Shown here piece after piece: positions 7,799 to 16,093 of a stretch of DNA of 64,000 nucleotides (its first letter is position 1; every line of letters begins with the position of its first letter). The translations under genes were made by a program, and so were the position numbers. Below the pieces are notes generated by a model that saw only the letters and a list, made by a program, of their open reading frames with translations, had not been told where the DNA came from and made no database searches. Origin of the DNA: Paenibacillus sp. cl123 (GTDB lineage Bacteria; Bacillota; Bacilli; Paenibacillales; NBRC-103111); assembly GCF_900101595.1 (NCBI RefSeq), contig NZ_FMYY01000001.1:58735-122734 (forward strand), in the 5' to 3' direction.

Positions 7799-8311
7799 TT
7801 GTCCCATCCGGAGGATCAGGTTTGCCCATGGTGTCAGACTGAAATTGTATGGGATCCGGAGATCGGTCCGGAATCCGCTTGTCCCCATTGCTTCAACGAG
7901 CTGGGCGGGTATCGCAGCATCCAATTGACGGTGAAGCAGACCGGACAATCAATTGAGTTCGACGAGGACGATGAGGATGACGACGAGGCATTTGCCGACT
8001 ACGATGAGCTCGACGGTGAAGAACTGGAAGCGCTTGACGAATATGAAGAAGGCGTGCAGCGGGTGCTGGATCGTCAAGAGGAAGCTCCCGAATGTTCAGC
8101 CTGCCACAGCTTTATGGTGCATGCGGGTGCCCATGCCTCGACTGAAGCTTTCGAGCCTGCGGTGTCTGAAGTCATCGGAGCGCCGCTGCTGTCTGCCGGT
8201 TATGCCACGCAAGTTTATGTTTGTCCGTCCTGTTTTAAGGTCGAACATATTTTGGCCGAGAAAGACCGCCTGGCCATGACGCGGCTGCTGAAGCAGGCAG
8301 GGAGCTCTTAG
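7799..8311 (+). CDS. Zinc-ribbon protein with acidic middle segment
   Basis: 170 residues. Two CxxC pairs (CPWC about residues 9-12 and CPHC about 29-32) form an N-terminal zinc ribbon. A very acidic stretch, about residues 57-88, includes runs of Asp/Glu. A second Cys set follows (CSAC about 98-101 and CPSC near 141-144), likely another metal site. The TTG start at 7799 is set by GAGGAGGAATCGCG. It is the last gene of the pspA group and is followed by a terminator. Reads as a conserved Paenibacillaceae hypothetical; cytosolic, function unknown. Confidence 0.75.
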   Translation: MSHPEDQVCPWCQTEIVWDPEIGPESACPHCFNELGGYRSIQLTVKQTGQSIEFDEDDEDDDEAFADYDELDGEELEALDEYEEGVQRVLDRQEEAPECSACHSFMVHAGAHASTEAFEPAVSEVIGAPLLSAGYATQVYVCPSCFKVEHILAEKDRLAMTRLLKQAGSS

Positions 8312-8372
8312 CAGCCGACCCGCTGTCTCTGGAACGGTTAAGCTTATAGTCTGCGCTTACCCGTTAAACTTG

Positions 8373-8411
8373 GAAGCCCTTGAGCCATCGTGCGGCCGGG
8401 CTTCTTTTTTG
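8373..8411 (+). terminator. Terminator of the pspA-region operon
   Basis: GAAGCCC (8373-8379) pairs with GGGCTTC (8398-8404), directly followed by six T. Confidence 0.85.
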
Positions 8412-8606
8412 TTTTTTTAGACAGTAAGGTATCACAGAGCACACTCCTAGAGCGATTGGAACCCTATATCCAAACCTCCCCACGAAAACTAAAGGTTGGA
8501 GCCGCACGCGGAGATATTCAAGGGTCTGGACAAGAGGTTATTTCTGCCGCTCATCATGCTTTCCGTAGGTTTGGGGAACGTTAATACCTACATTCCAAGG
8601 GATAGG

Positions 8607-9947
8607 ATGGAGCGCATGCATACCGGATCTAGACACTTTCCGCAACAAGGCGTACGCGCCGGCGATGAGGCGGCGTCCATGCTGCCGAAATGGACCGTCT
8701 TCGAAGACCGGCACGGTCACACAGGGAAGGGCAAGGGCTCCGGGAGAGCGAAGCCCAAAGGGAAGCCCCTGGACGGTCAATCCCGGCTGCTGCTCGCGGT
8801 CAATGGACTGTTCGCGGCAGGCAACGCCTTGTCTGGCACCTTCGTAAATGTCTACCTGTGGAAGGCGCGGCATGATTTTACGCTTATCGGGTGGTTTACG
8901 CTTATTCATTACGCAGCGATGGCGCTGACTTTTTGGCTGGCCGGCAAATGGGTGAAAGAGCATAACAAAATGAATTGCCTGCGCGCGGGTGTGGCGGTTT
9001 CCGCGTTGTTCTACATACTCGTGCTTTGGTTTGGCGAGAGGGCGGCGGATTTTTTCGTTCTGCTCGGGGTTGTGCAGGGAATGGCCGCCGGTTTCTTCTG
9101 GCTGGCCTTTAATGTCGTTTATTTTGAGGTGACGAGTCCCGATAATCGCGACCGCTTTAACGGCTGGGCCGGGCTGCTGGGCTCCGGAGCGGGGATGGCC
9201 GCCCCCTGGATCTCGGGGTTTCTGATTGTTCGGATGCAAGCGGAGACCGGCTACCGGTTAATTTTTACAATCTCCTTGGTCGTATTTCTGATCGGGGCTG
9301 CCGTCAGCTTCTTCCTGAAGAAAAGAAAGACGTCCGGCACGTACGAATGGACGCTGACCTGGACGTGCCTGCGGCAAAAAGACACGGCTTGGCGCAAGGT
9401 CGGCTTGGCGCTGATGGCTCAAGGCATGCGAGAGGGCGTCTTCGGCTTCATGATCGGATTGCTGGTGTACGTTCATACGGGCAATGAGATGAAGCTGGGC
9501 AATTTTGCGCTGATATCGTCCGCGGTGGCTCTCGTATGCTTTATGCTGGCGGGACGGTTATTGAAGCCGCAATACCGCCGCAAAGCGATGCTGATCGGCG
9601 TTGTCATGCTGGTCGCGATCATCCTGCCCTTCTTCTGGCAGGTCAGCTTCACTACACTGCTTATCTTCGGGATCGGGGCCGCATTGTTTTATCCGTTGTA
9701 TGGCATACCGATGACGACGATCGTCTTCGATCTGATCGGCCGTGATGAAGAAAGCGCCAGACGGCGAGAGGAATATATCGTCCTGCGCGAGCTGGCGCTC
9801 AATGCGGGCAGACTGCTGGGCACAGGCATCTTTATTGTCGTTGTATCGAGGACGGCGTCGCCTGCCGTTTTGAATATCCTGCTGTTTGCGCTGGGCTCTA
9901 CGCCGCTGGCCGCCTATTATTTTATGCGCAAGGCGGAAGCGGCTTGA
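8607..9947 (+). CDS. MFS transporter
   Basis: About 446 residues from the ATG at 8607 (AAGGGATAGG upstream; the ATG at 8616 is also possible, and 8496 would add a hydrophobic leader without an RBS). An unusually basic Gly/Lys-rich N-terminal tail of about 45 residues precedes ten to twelve hydrophobic helices. Features typical of MFS include a short loop GKWVKEHNK after helix 2 and a central loop (KKRKTSGTYEW region) between the halves. The substrate cannot be told. No neighbouring gene suggests one; cysK downstream has its own promoter. Confidence 0.85.
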   Translation: MERMHTGSRHFPQQGVRAGDEAASMLPKWTVFEDRHGHTGKGKGSGRAKPKGKPLDGQSRLLLAVNGLFAAGNALSGTFVNVYLWKARHDFTLIGWFTLIHYAAMALTFWLAGKWVKEHNKMNCLRAGVAVSALFYILVLWFGERAADFFVLLGVVQGMAAGFFWLAFNVVYFEVTSPDNRDRFNGWAGLLGSGAGMAAPWISGFLIVRMQAETGYRLIFTISLVVFLIGAAVSFFLKKRKTSGTYEWTLTWTCLRQKDTAWRKVGLALMAQGMREGVFGFMIGLLVYVHTGNEMKLGNFALISSAVALVCFMLAGRLLKPQYRRKAMLIGVVMLVAIILPFFWQVSFTTLLIFGIGAALFYPLYGIPMTTIVFDLIGRDEESARRREEYIVLRELALNAGRLLGTGIFIVVVSRTASPAVLNILLFALGSTPLAAYYFMRKAEAA

Positions 9948-9981
9948 GATGGGCGGCTCCTAGCTTCTGTTGGCCAGTCTC

Positions 9982-10010
9982 TTGACAATACGGCTCCAGT
10001 CTATAACAAT
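9982..10010 (+). promoter_or_regulatory. Probable SigA promoter of cysK
   Basis: Perfect -35 TTGACA (9982-9987), 17-base spacer, then AACAAT (10005-10010); an overlapping TATAAC would have a short spacer. Confidence 0.5.
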
Positions 10011-10085
10011 TAAGGCCATGGGTATTGCAGGGATTACAAGGTTTGCGGCAATGGCCGGGATAGCGGAAGGAGCTGCTTAGCAGGT

Positions 10086-11012
10086 ATGAACAGACAAGCA
10101 AGAATGGTAAACAGTGTGGCGGAGCTGATCGGCGGTACGCCTGCCGTCCGGATTCGCAGATTGACGGGAGAGCAGGACGCGGAACTGTACGTCAAACTGG
10201 AGTATTTCAATCCGAGCGGCAGCGTGAAAGACCGGGCTGCCTACAATCTGATCGCACAGGCCGAGCTGGACGGCAGATTGAAGCCCGGTGCAACGATCAT
10301 CGAGCCGACAAGCGGCAATACGGGGATCGGGCTCGCGATGAACGCAGCCGCCAAAGGCTATAAGGCGATTCTGATTATGCCGGATAATATGAGCAAGGAA
10401 CGCATCAATCTGCTGAAGGCTTACGGGGCTGAGGTTGTGCTCACGCCGGCCGCCGAACGTATGCCCGGGGCGATCCGGAAGGCGGAGGAGCTGCAGGCGG
10501 TCATTCCGGGCAGCTTTATCCCCCAGCAATTTGAAAATAAGGCCAATCCCGATATACACCGGACCACAACTGCGCCAGAAATCCTGGAGCAGATGGACCG
10601 GCGGCTCGATGCGTTCGTAGCGACCTCCGGCACGGGAGGCACGATTACAGGGACGGGAGAGGAGCTGCGCAAGGCGCTGCCGGAGCTCAAGGTCTATGTG
10701 GTGGAGCCGCAGGGCTCACCGGTGTTATCCGGCGGCGAGCCGGGGCCGCATAAGCTGGTAGGCACCAGCCCGGGGTTTGTGCCGGCGATTCTGAATACGT
10801 CTGTCTACGATGAGATCGTCCAGGTTAGCGATGATGACGCCCTGCAGACGATGCGGGAGCTGGCCAAACAGGAGGGCATCCTGGTAGGTCCTTCGGCCGG
10901 CGCGTCGGTATGGACGGGTCTGCAGATCGCCCGCAAGCTCGGCCCCGGCAAGCGGGTGCTGTGTATAGCGCCGGATACGGGGGAACGTTATTTGAGCATG
11001 AATATTTTCTAA
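10086..11012 (+). CDS. cysK: Cysteine synthase A (O-acetylserine sulfhydrylase)
   Basis: 308 residues, full length for this PLP enzyme, which makes cysteine from O-acetylserine and sulfide in the cytosol. Visible: the PLP-binding Lys48 in SGSVKDR, the substrate loop TSGNTG, the phosphate-binding glycine loop GTGGTITG, and the C-terminal GPSAGAS. The sequence also fits cystathionine-beta-synthase-type relatives, but the length and loops are those of CysK. It is monocistronic, flanked by a TTGACA promoter and a terminator at 11017. Confidence 0.93.
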   Translation: MNRQARMVNSVAELIGGTPAVRIRRLTGEQDAELYVKLEYFNPSGSVKDRAAYNLIAQAELDGRLKPGATIIEPTSGNTGIGLAMNAAAKGYKAILIMPDNMSKERINLLKAYGAEVVLTPAAERMPGAIRKAEELQAVIPGSFIPQQFENKANPDIHRTTTAPEILEQMDRRLDAFVATSGTGGTITGTGEELRKALPELKVYVVEPQGSPVLSGGEPGPHKLVGTSPGFVPAILNTSVYDEIVQVSDDDALQTMRELAKQEGILVGPSAGASVWTGLQIARKLGPGKRVLCIAPDTGERYLSMNIF

Positions 11013-11016
11013 GCTT

Positions 11017-11051
11017 AACCCGGTTTCCAGGACGATGGAAATCGGGTTTTG
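11017..11051 (+). terminator. Terminator of cysK
   Basis: AACCCGGTTTCC (11017-11028) pairs with GGAAATCGGGTT (11037-11048) with one mismatch, then TTTTG. Confidence 0.8.
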
Positions 11052-11103
11052 CTTGCTTGCGAATGATAAGGCGCAGAAGGGGACAGGCACACGTGAAAAT
11101 GAT

Positions 11104-11139
11104 TTGAATATTTATTCATTATAATGTATAATAATAAAT
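11104..11139 (+). promoter_or_regulatory. Promoter within a large AT-rich palindrome
   Basis: -35 TTGAAT (11104-11109), 17-base spacer, -10 TATAAT (11127-11132). The spacer and -10 are covered by an inverted repeat, arms 11110-11123 and 11127-11139, complementary except for one extra base. A shorter palindrome TGAATATTTATTCA overlaps the -35. The layout suggests repression at this promoter (inference). Confidence 0.65.
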
Positions 11140-11191
11140 ACAAGTCATTTCATCCGTTAGGCAAGAATTATGCTGGGAGGGACATGAGATC

Positions 11192-11503
11192 ATGAAAATT
11201 GCTTTGCATAACGAATTGCCGTGCGAGGCGCAAGTTCGAGAGCTCATCGACGCTATGACAGGCCAGGCTTCGTCTCTGGAGGCCTTTGAATATGAAACGC
11301 TTCGCTCCGGCGGAAAGCGCCTTATCGCCGCTTATGATCAAGACCGGCTAGTCGGACTCGGCAAGCTGGCCGAAGAGGGCATTTCCTCCGGCTCCGCTAT
11401 CGAGTTTGCGATCCTGCCTGCTTACCGGGGCCGCCAGATTGAAACTTACATGAGCAAGCTGCTGCTCGCGGCTCTGCCCAAGACAGCTGTTCCGGCTTGC
11501 TGA
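11192..11503 (+). CDS. Short GNAT-like N-acetyltransferase
   Basis: 103 residues. The middle, with RLIAAYDQDRLVGLGKL, then AIEFAILPAYRGRQIETYMSKLLLAAL, follows the GNAT order of beta strands and the acetyl-CoA pyrophosphate loop (RGRQIET in place of R/QxxGxG/A). It stops soon after that helix, whereas GNAT enzymes normally continue for about 40 more residues, so it is either a minimal member or C-terminally truncated. GGGAGGG precedes the ATG, and a strong terminator follows closely. The promoter is embedded in a palindrome. Substrate unknown. Confidence 0.65.
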   Translation: MKIALHNELPCEAQVRELIDAMTGQASSLEAFEYETLRSGGKRLIAAYDQDRLVGLGKLAEEGISSGSAIEFAILPAYRGRQIETYMSKLLLAALPKTAVPAC

Positions 11504-11527
11504 TCCCCATCCAACTTGTCCCGTACC

Positions 11528-11553
11528 GCCTCCTTGAATGGAGGCTTTTTTTT
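11528..11553 (+). terminator. Terminator of the GNAT-like gene
   Basis: GCCTCC (11528-11533), loop TTGAAT, GGAGGC (11540-11545), then eight T. Confidence 0.9.
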
Positions 11554-11652
11554 CTTTGCCAAAGAGCCAGCCCAAGGTGTAATATGGAGAGATAAGCAAA
11601 AGCTTGAAAGCTTTATGCTTGGATGCATGACCTTGGTCAGGAGGATGAATTC

Positions 11653-12144
11653 ATGGAACAATTCAAAATGAAGATCGTTGAGCTGCTGAAAGAAGACGCG
11701 CGCCGGAGCCCTGCGCTGATCGCAACCTTGCTTGGTGCGTCCGAAGCGGAAGTGGCGGAGGCGATCAAGGAGCTCGAGGAAGCGAATGTCATCGTGAAGT
11801 ACGCGACGGTCGTGAATTGGGCCAAAGTGGACAGCGAGAAGGTAACCGCCTTGATTGAAGTGCAAATTACGCCCGAACGCGGACGCGGCTTCGACGCGAT
11901 CGCGGAGAGGATCTACTTATATCCGGAAGTCAAATCCGTCTACCTGATGTCGGGAGCCTATGATCTGCTCGTCGAAATCGAAGGCAAGACGTTGAAGGAA
12001 GTCGCTTCGTTCGTATCCAACAAGCTGTCGCCGATCGATCGGGTGCTGTCGACCAAAACGCATTTTATTCTTAAAAAATATAAGCAGGACGGGATTATAT
12101 TCGAGGATCATGAGGATGATCACCGCCTCCTAATCTCACCGTAA
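11653..12144 (+). CDS. alaR: Lrp/AsnC family regulator, AlaR-like
   Basis: 163 residues: an N-terminal winged HTH (residues about 4-50, ARRSPALIATLLGASEAEV) and a C-terminal RAM/ligand-binding domain (ALIEVQITPERGRGFD... SGAYDLLVEIEG). ATG at 11653 follows AGGAGGATGAATTC; an upstream in-frame ATG at 11623 lacks an RBS. It lies 15 bases before an aminotransferase gene, the same pairing as B. subtilis alaR-alaT (yugG-yugH), where the Lrp-type protein controls alanine synthesis. The gene name rests on this synteny plus family, so it is an inference. Confidence 0.85.
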   Translation: MEQFKMKIVELLKEDARRSPALIATLLGASEAEVAEAIKELEEANVIVKYATVVNWAKVDSEKVTALIEVQITPERGRGFDAIAERIYLYPEVKSVYLMSGAYDLLVEIEGKTLKEVASFVSNKLSPIDRVLSTKTHFILKKYKQDGIIFEDHEDDHRLLISP

Positions 12145-12159
12145 AGGACGCTGAGAACG

Positions 12160-13359
12160 ATGATAGAGCAGAAGCAAAGCACGGGGCAAACGCCTAGGTC
12201 CATGGGCAGCTATTTGACCACGGTCGTAAGAGATATCCCGCCGTCAGGCATTCGCAAGTTTTTCGACCTTGCCGTAGGCAGCAAGGATATCATCTCGCTT
12301 GGCGTAGGCGAGCCTGATTTCAGTACGCCCTGGCATGTGAGGGATGCCTGCGTGTATGCGCTGGAGCGGGGCAACACAAAGTACACGCCCAACTCCGGGC
12401 TGCCGGAGCTGCGCGAAGCGATAGCCGAGTATTTGAACGACTCCTTCCAGGTGGCCTACGAGCCGAAGGACGAAGTGCTGGTTACGGTCGGAGGCAGCGA
12501 GGCGATCGATCTGGCCCTGCGCGCTCTGGTCTCGCCCGGCGATGAAATTCTGGTGCCCGAGCCGACCTATATTACGTACGGACCGATAGCCAAGCTGAGC
12601 GGAGGGACGCCCGTCGGGATCGAAACCTTCGCCAAGGATAACTTTAAGCTGACGCCGGAGTCGCTGCGCGCTGCGATCACTCCTCGCTCGAAGGTCCTGA
12701 TTCTCTGCTATCCAAGCAATCCGACGGGGGGCATCATGACCTACGACGATTGGCTGCCTATCGCCAAAATCGTCGAGGAGCATGATCTGATCGTCATCTC
12801 CGATGAGATTTATGCCGAGCTCACTTATGGTCAGAAGCATGTCAGCTTTGCTTCGATCCCCGGCATGCGGGACCGGACCGTTCTGGTGAGCGGGTTCTCC
12901 AAATCCTTCGCGATGACGGGATGGCGGATGGGTTATGTATGCGCCCATCGCGAACTGATCGCAGGTATGCTCAAAATTCACCAATATACGATCATGTGCG
13001 CTCCGTCGATGGGCCAGGTGGCCGCGCTCGAGGCACTGCGCAACGGGATGGAAGAGAAGGACCGGATGGTGGAATCCTACAATCAGCGCAGACGGCTGGT
13101 TGTACAGGGCTTCAGGGAGGTCGGCCTCCCCTGCCATGAGCCTCAGGGAGCGTTCTACGCGTTCCCGTCTATCCAGGCAACAGGTCTTAGCTCGGATGAG
13201 TTCGCGACCCGGCTGCTGTTCGAAGGAAAGGTTGCCGCGGTCCCGGGCAATGTGTTCGGACTGGGCGGAGAAGGCTTTTTGCGGTGTTCGTATGCCTACT
13301 CGGTCAGCCAATTGACCGAAGCGTTCGACCGGATAGGGAAATTCATGAAAAAGTTGTAA
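12160..13359 (+). CDS. alaT: Class I/II aminotransferase, AlaT-like
   Basis: 399 residues, fold-type I PLP aminotransferase. The internal aldimine lysine is K248 in SGFSKSFAMTGWRMGY; other family marks are YTPNSGLPELR, NPTGG, SDEIYAELTY and the substrate-carboxylate Arg near the C-terminus (FLRCSYA). Paired with the Lrp-type gene at 11653 as in B. subtilis alaR-alaT, so it probably makes alanine from pyruvate; an aspartate or aromatic preference cannot be excluded from sequence. Cytosolic. No obvious terminator between it and the next gene. Confidence 0.85.
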   Translation: MIEQKQSTGQTPRSMGSYLTTVVRDIPPSGIRKFFDLAVGSKDIISLGVGEPDFSTPWHVRDACVYALERGNTKYTPNSGLPELREAIAEYLNDSFQVAYEPKDEVLVTVGGSEAIDLALRALVSPGDEILVPEPTYITYGPIAKLSGGTPVGIETFAKDNFKLTPESLRAAITPRSKVLILCYPSNPTGGIMTYDDWLPIAKIVEEHDLIVISDEIYAELTYGQKHVSFASIPGMRDRTVLVSGFSKSFAMTGWRMGYVCAHRELIAGMLKIHQYTIMCAPSMGQVAALEALRNGMEEKDRMVESYNQRRRLVVQGFREVGLPCHEPQGAFYAFPSIQATGLSSDEFATRLLFEGKVAAVPGNVFGLGGEGFLRCSYAYSVSQLTEAFDRIGKFMKKL

Positions 13360-13491
13360 TTTCGACAAAAAAAGCCATTTTCAAGTTACCCTAAAACTGG
13401 TATGTTAGATACATGGAAGTTTCATAGGTTTAATCATTTATGAAGCTTGCCATCTGTGGGTCTAAAGATCGGGAACAGGGAGGGATGAATA

Positions 13492-13758
13492 ATGGCTTTT
13501 CCGGAATATCGGCTTCGGCAACACCTTCAAGTCGGATGGATTCATGAAAACGACCATAAGGCCAAGTGGATTTTTGGGAAACAAAAAGCAACCTCGACAT
13601 CTGTATCCTTAGAAGATGAAATTTACCGTTTGCGTCAAGAGCTGGAGGCGCTCGTACAAGGCGGAGACAGCTTGACATCCCCCCGCGTCGTCGAGATCAG
13701 CATGGAGCTGGATCTTAAGATTAACGAATATATGAACCGCAACCAGAGAGGCCGCTGA
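13492..13758 (+). CDS. Spo0E-like aspartyl-phosphate phosphatase
   Basis: 88 residues. The C-terminal half (residues 42-82) is a helical hairpin carrying S70-x2-L73-D74-x2-I77, the SxxLDxxI signature of Spo0E family phosphatases, which dephosphorylate Spo0A~P and delay sporulation. The basic N-terminal 40 residues are an addition relative to minimal family members. GGGAGGG lies upstream of the ATG at 13492. Its terminator overlaps the stop codon. Confidence 0.8.
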   Translation: MAFPEYRLRQHLQVGWIHENDHKAKWIFGKQKATSTSVSLEDEIYRLRQELEALVQGGDSLTSPRVVEISMELDLKINEYMNRNQRGR

Positions 13759-13778
13759 GAAGCGGTTTCTTTTTTTTA
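13752..13778 (+). terminator. Terminator of the Spo0E-like gene
   Basis: CCGCT (13752-13756), loop GAGA, AGCGG (13761-13765), then a long T-rich run; the stem includes the TGA stop. Confidence 0.8.
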
Positions 13779-13923
13779 GCGGCAGGCAGGTTGAAGGGCC
13801 GACAGACGGTTAACGGAGTAAATAATTTTTGATCCGAATCATTCCGGTATGGTAAGATATAGCGATGAGAAGGTCATGCAAATGGCAACCTGCAGAAGAA
13901 ATACCGGATGGAGGGAATGGGTC

Positions 13924-14478
13924 TTGAGGAGAGGAAGCTGGCTGATCTGCGTATTATTGGTGCTGGTTCTGGCGGGCTGCGGCGGCGGTCCGAAGGAGGA
14001 TGTGCCGATCTTTATGATGTCTAAAACGGGCATCCCCGGAGAAGTGGCGGAGAAGCTGGAGAAGGCTCTTATCGCCAAGGTGGGGGAGACGCCGACGGTA
14101 GCGATATCCGCGTCGCCCATGTTCTCGATGGACAAGATGATTGTTGAGATTGCGGCGGGCGGCAACGGCATTCTCATTATTCCTGGCGAGCAGTTCCATG
14201 GGATGAGCAAGCAGGGCGGCTTCGTCCCCTTAGATGATGTGGCGAATCCCGCCGATTTCCCGGACGGGGTGCTGGAGCTGCCGGTCGAGGAGGAAGGCAA
14301 GCCGGCGGATAAGTCGAATCCCAAGCTGGAGAAGCATCTGTACGGCATCCCGATGGAGCATACCAAGTGGTTCAAGGAGCTTGAGCTGAACGGCAAGGAT
14401 TTGTATGCCTTCATCCCTCAGAACGCGAAGGATATTGAGAAGGCGAAGCAGGTTCTGAAGCATATCGCGCAGAAGTAA
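13924..14478 (+). CDS. Lipoprotein of unknown function
   Basis: 184 residues from a TTG start at 13924 (GGAGGG eight bases upstream); an ATG at 13849 would add an N-terminus with no RBS. A basic N-terminus, a hydrophobic segment and LVLAGC give a lipoprotein signal with lipidated Cys about residue 17. The mature part is soluble, with a mixed alpha/beta pattern reminiscent of small periplasmic-binding-type folds, but no family is recognised. It lies upstream of the B12 locus and may be unrelated to it. Confidence 0.75.
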   Translation: MRRGSWLICVLLVLVLAGCGGGPKEDVPIFMMSKTGIPGEVAEKLEKALIAKVGETPTVAISASPMFSMDKMIVEIAAGGNGILIIPGEQFHGMSKQGGFVPLDDVANPADFPDGVLELPVEEEGKPADKSNPKLEKHLYGIPMEHTKWFKELELNGKDLYAFIPQNAKDIEKAKQVLKHIAQK

Positions 14479-14528
14479 CCCCTTAAGTCCGGGACATGCC
14501 CCGGCAGCATCGAGCAGCAGAAGCAGCC

Positions 14529-14582
14529 AAGTCATGCGCAAGTCACAAGTCACAAGTCACGAGCAAGTCATGAGGAAGTCAC
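14529..14582. repeat. Six AAGTCAC/AAGTCAT repeats
   Basis: AAGTCAY heptamers start at 14529, 14540, 14547, 14554, 14565 and 14576 (steps 11, 7, 7, 11, 11). They lie between the lipoprotein gene and the B12 riboswitch, where the btu promoter should be. Confidence 0.85.
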
Positions 14583-14610
14583 GAGCAAGCCGCCCCGGTT
14601 CCCGGGGCAA

Positions 14611-14807
14611 AACGGTTCGGGTGCCCGCGTTCGGACGCGTCAAGCGTCGCGGGTTAAAAGGGAAGCCGGTGCGACTCCGGCGCGGTCCCGCCACTGTAAC
14701 CGGGCGATAAGCCTCCGAGAAAGCCACTGTTTGCCGCGCAAGCGGCGATGGGAAGGCAGGAGTGCGCCGAGAGGAGCCCGGAAGCCAGGAGACCTGCCCG
14801 AACCGTT
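14611..14807 (+). ncRNA. Cobalamin (B12) riboswitch
   Basis: The core shows GGGAAGCCGGTGCGACTCCGG, the GCGGTCCCGCCACTGTAACCGGG core elements (14667-14716 region), GCCACTG again near 14724, and the closing GACCTGCCCG. P1 pairs AACGGTTCGGG (14611-14621) with CCCGAACCGTT (14797-14807) perfectly. Upstream of btuF, so high adenosylcobalamin should shut off uptake and synthesis genes. Confidence 0.95.
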
Positions 14808-14903
14808 ACAGCTGATGCCTTTCGAGGAAAAGGAGCGGCAGCGGTAAGGCGACGACCAGGCAAGCGGCGGCAAATGCCGGCAGCCCTGTCGGTATGAGTC
14901 TGT

Positions 14904-14943
14904 CCTCTGCTCCGGACCGGTGTCCGCTGGCAGAGGTTTTTTT
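14904..14943 (+). terminator. Leader terminator of the B12 riboswitch
   Basis: CCTCTGC (14904-14910) pairs with GCAGAGG (14930-14936), followed by seven T. It lies between the aptamer and btuF, so the switch probably acts by premature termination. I could not define the competing antiterminator. Confidence 0.75.
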
Positions 14944-15070
14944 GTTATGTCTAGGAAGGCTAAGTTCAATAAGTGCCGGCACGCTTACCAGCTTTCGAGA
15001 CGGCAAGAAAATTTCCGCTGAGACGCGGCCTCTTATCGGGAAAAGATATTAATTAAGGGAGAGAAGTAGG

Positions 15071-16093
15071 ATGATAAACGGAAACAAGAGGAAACAAAGA
15101 ACAAGGCAGCTGCTGACGACTGTTCTCGGGCTCGCGCTCACAGTCTCGCTGGCTGCATGCGGGGGAGCGGCCAAGACGCCGAATCAGGGACAGCTTGTCG
15201 ACCCTCCGAAGGCGGAAAGCGGAAGCGGGCAAGGAGCGGCGCAAACAAAGCGCACCTCCTACCCGTTGAAGGTCAAGGATGCGACCGGCAAGGAATTCGT
15301 ATTCGATAAAGCGCCCGAGCGGATCGCCTCCACATCGCCGAGCGAGACGGAGATGCTGTTCGCGCTCGGGCTTGGCGACAAGGTGGTCGGCGTTTCGGAC
15401 TTCTGCGATTATCCGGCTGAAGCGAAGTCGAAGCCAAAGCTCGGCAGCATCACGAAGCCGAACGAGGAAGCGATCATCGCAGCGGGCGCGGATCTGACGC
15501 TGACGGGCGTGTCGATGAAGACGCCGACGGTGGAGAAGCTGCGCGAGCTGAAGGTCAATTTGTTCCAGGTGCAGCCCAAGACAATTGACGACGTGCTGGC
15601 AAACTTGCTGGTCATGGGCGAAATTTTCGACCGCCAGGCCGAGGCAGAGAAGCTGGTCAATCAGATGAAGGCGGACCGCCAGCAGGTAGTTGACGCCGTC
15701 AAAAACTTGAAGCCGGAGCAGAAGAAAAAGGTGTTTATCGAATTTTCCCCGGGCTGGACCGTCGGCTCCGGTGAGTTTCTCAGCGAGCTGATCGAAACGG
15801 CCGGCGGCATCAATGTATACGGTTCGGAGAAAGGGTATGTCAAGCTTAGCGAAGAAAAGGTTATCGCGGAAAATCCGAAGGTCATCTTGTATCCGAACAA
15901 TCTGATCGACGATAAATCGAAGAAGCCGCTGGATCAGCTTATCCGTGAACGCAGCGGCTGGGATCAGATCGATGCGGTGAAGGAAGGCAAGCTGGCCGGC
16001 ATCGATAAGGACACGACGAGCCGTCCGGGACCGCGGATTACCCAAGGCTTGAAGGAAATCGCCAAGGGGATCTACCCCGAACTGGTGAAATAA
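15071..16093 (+). CDS. btuF: Cobalamin ABC transporter substrate-binding lipoprotein
   Basis: 340 residues: signal with lipobox LAAC, a Gly/Ser/Lys linker, and a class III periplasmic-binding domain starting at PLKVKDATGKEF with the hallmark PERIASTSPSETEMLFALGLGDKVVGVS. The fold has two lobes joined by a long helix, as in BtuF/FecB. Siderophore specificity is possible in this family, but the B12 riboswitch upstream and cob genes downstream make B12 the likely ligand. GGGAGA precedes the ATG. The stop overlaps the next start by one base (TAATG). Confidence 0.93.
   Translation: MINGNKRKQRTRQLLTTVLGLALTVSLAACGGAAKTPNQGQLVDPPKAESGSGQGAAQTKRTSYPLKVKDATGKEFVFDKAPERIASTSPSETEMLFALGLGDKVVGVSDFCDYPAEAKSKPKLGSITKPNEEAIIAAGADLTLTGVSMKTPTVEKLRELKVNLFQVQPKTIDDVLANLLVMGEIFDRQAEAEKLVNQMKADRQQVVDAVKNLKPEQKKKVFIEFSPGWTVGSGEFLSELIETAGGINVYGSEKGYVKLSEEKVIAENPKVILYPNNLIDDKSKKPLDQLIRERSGWDQIDAVKEGKLAGIDKDTTSRPGPRITQGLKEIAKGIYPELVK

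Noticed and set aside
14529-14582. CRISPR array
   Set aside because: Repeats are only seven bases with 0-4 base spacers and no cas genes are present.
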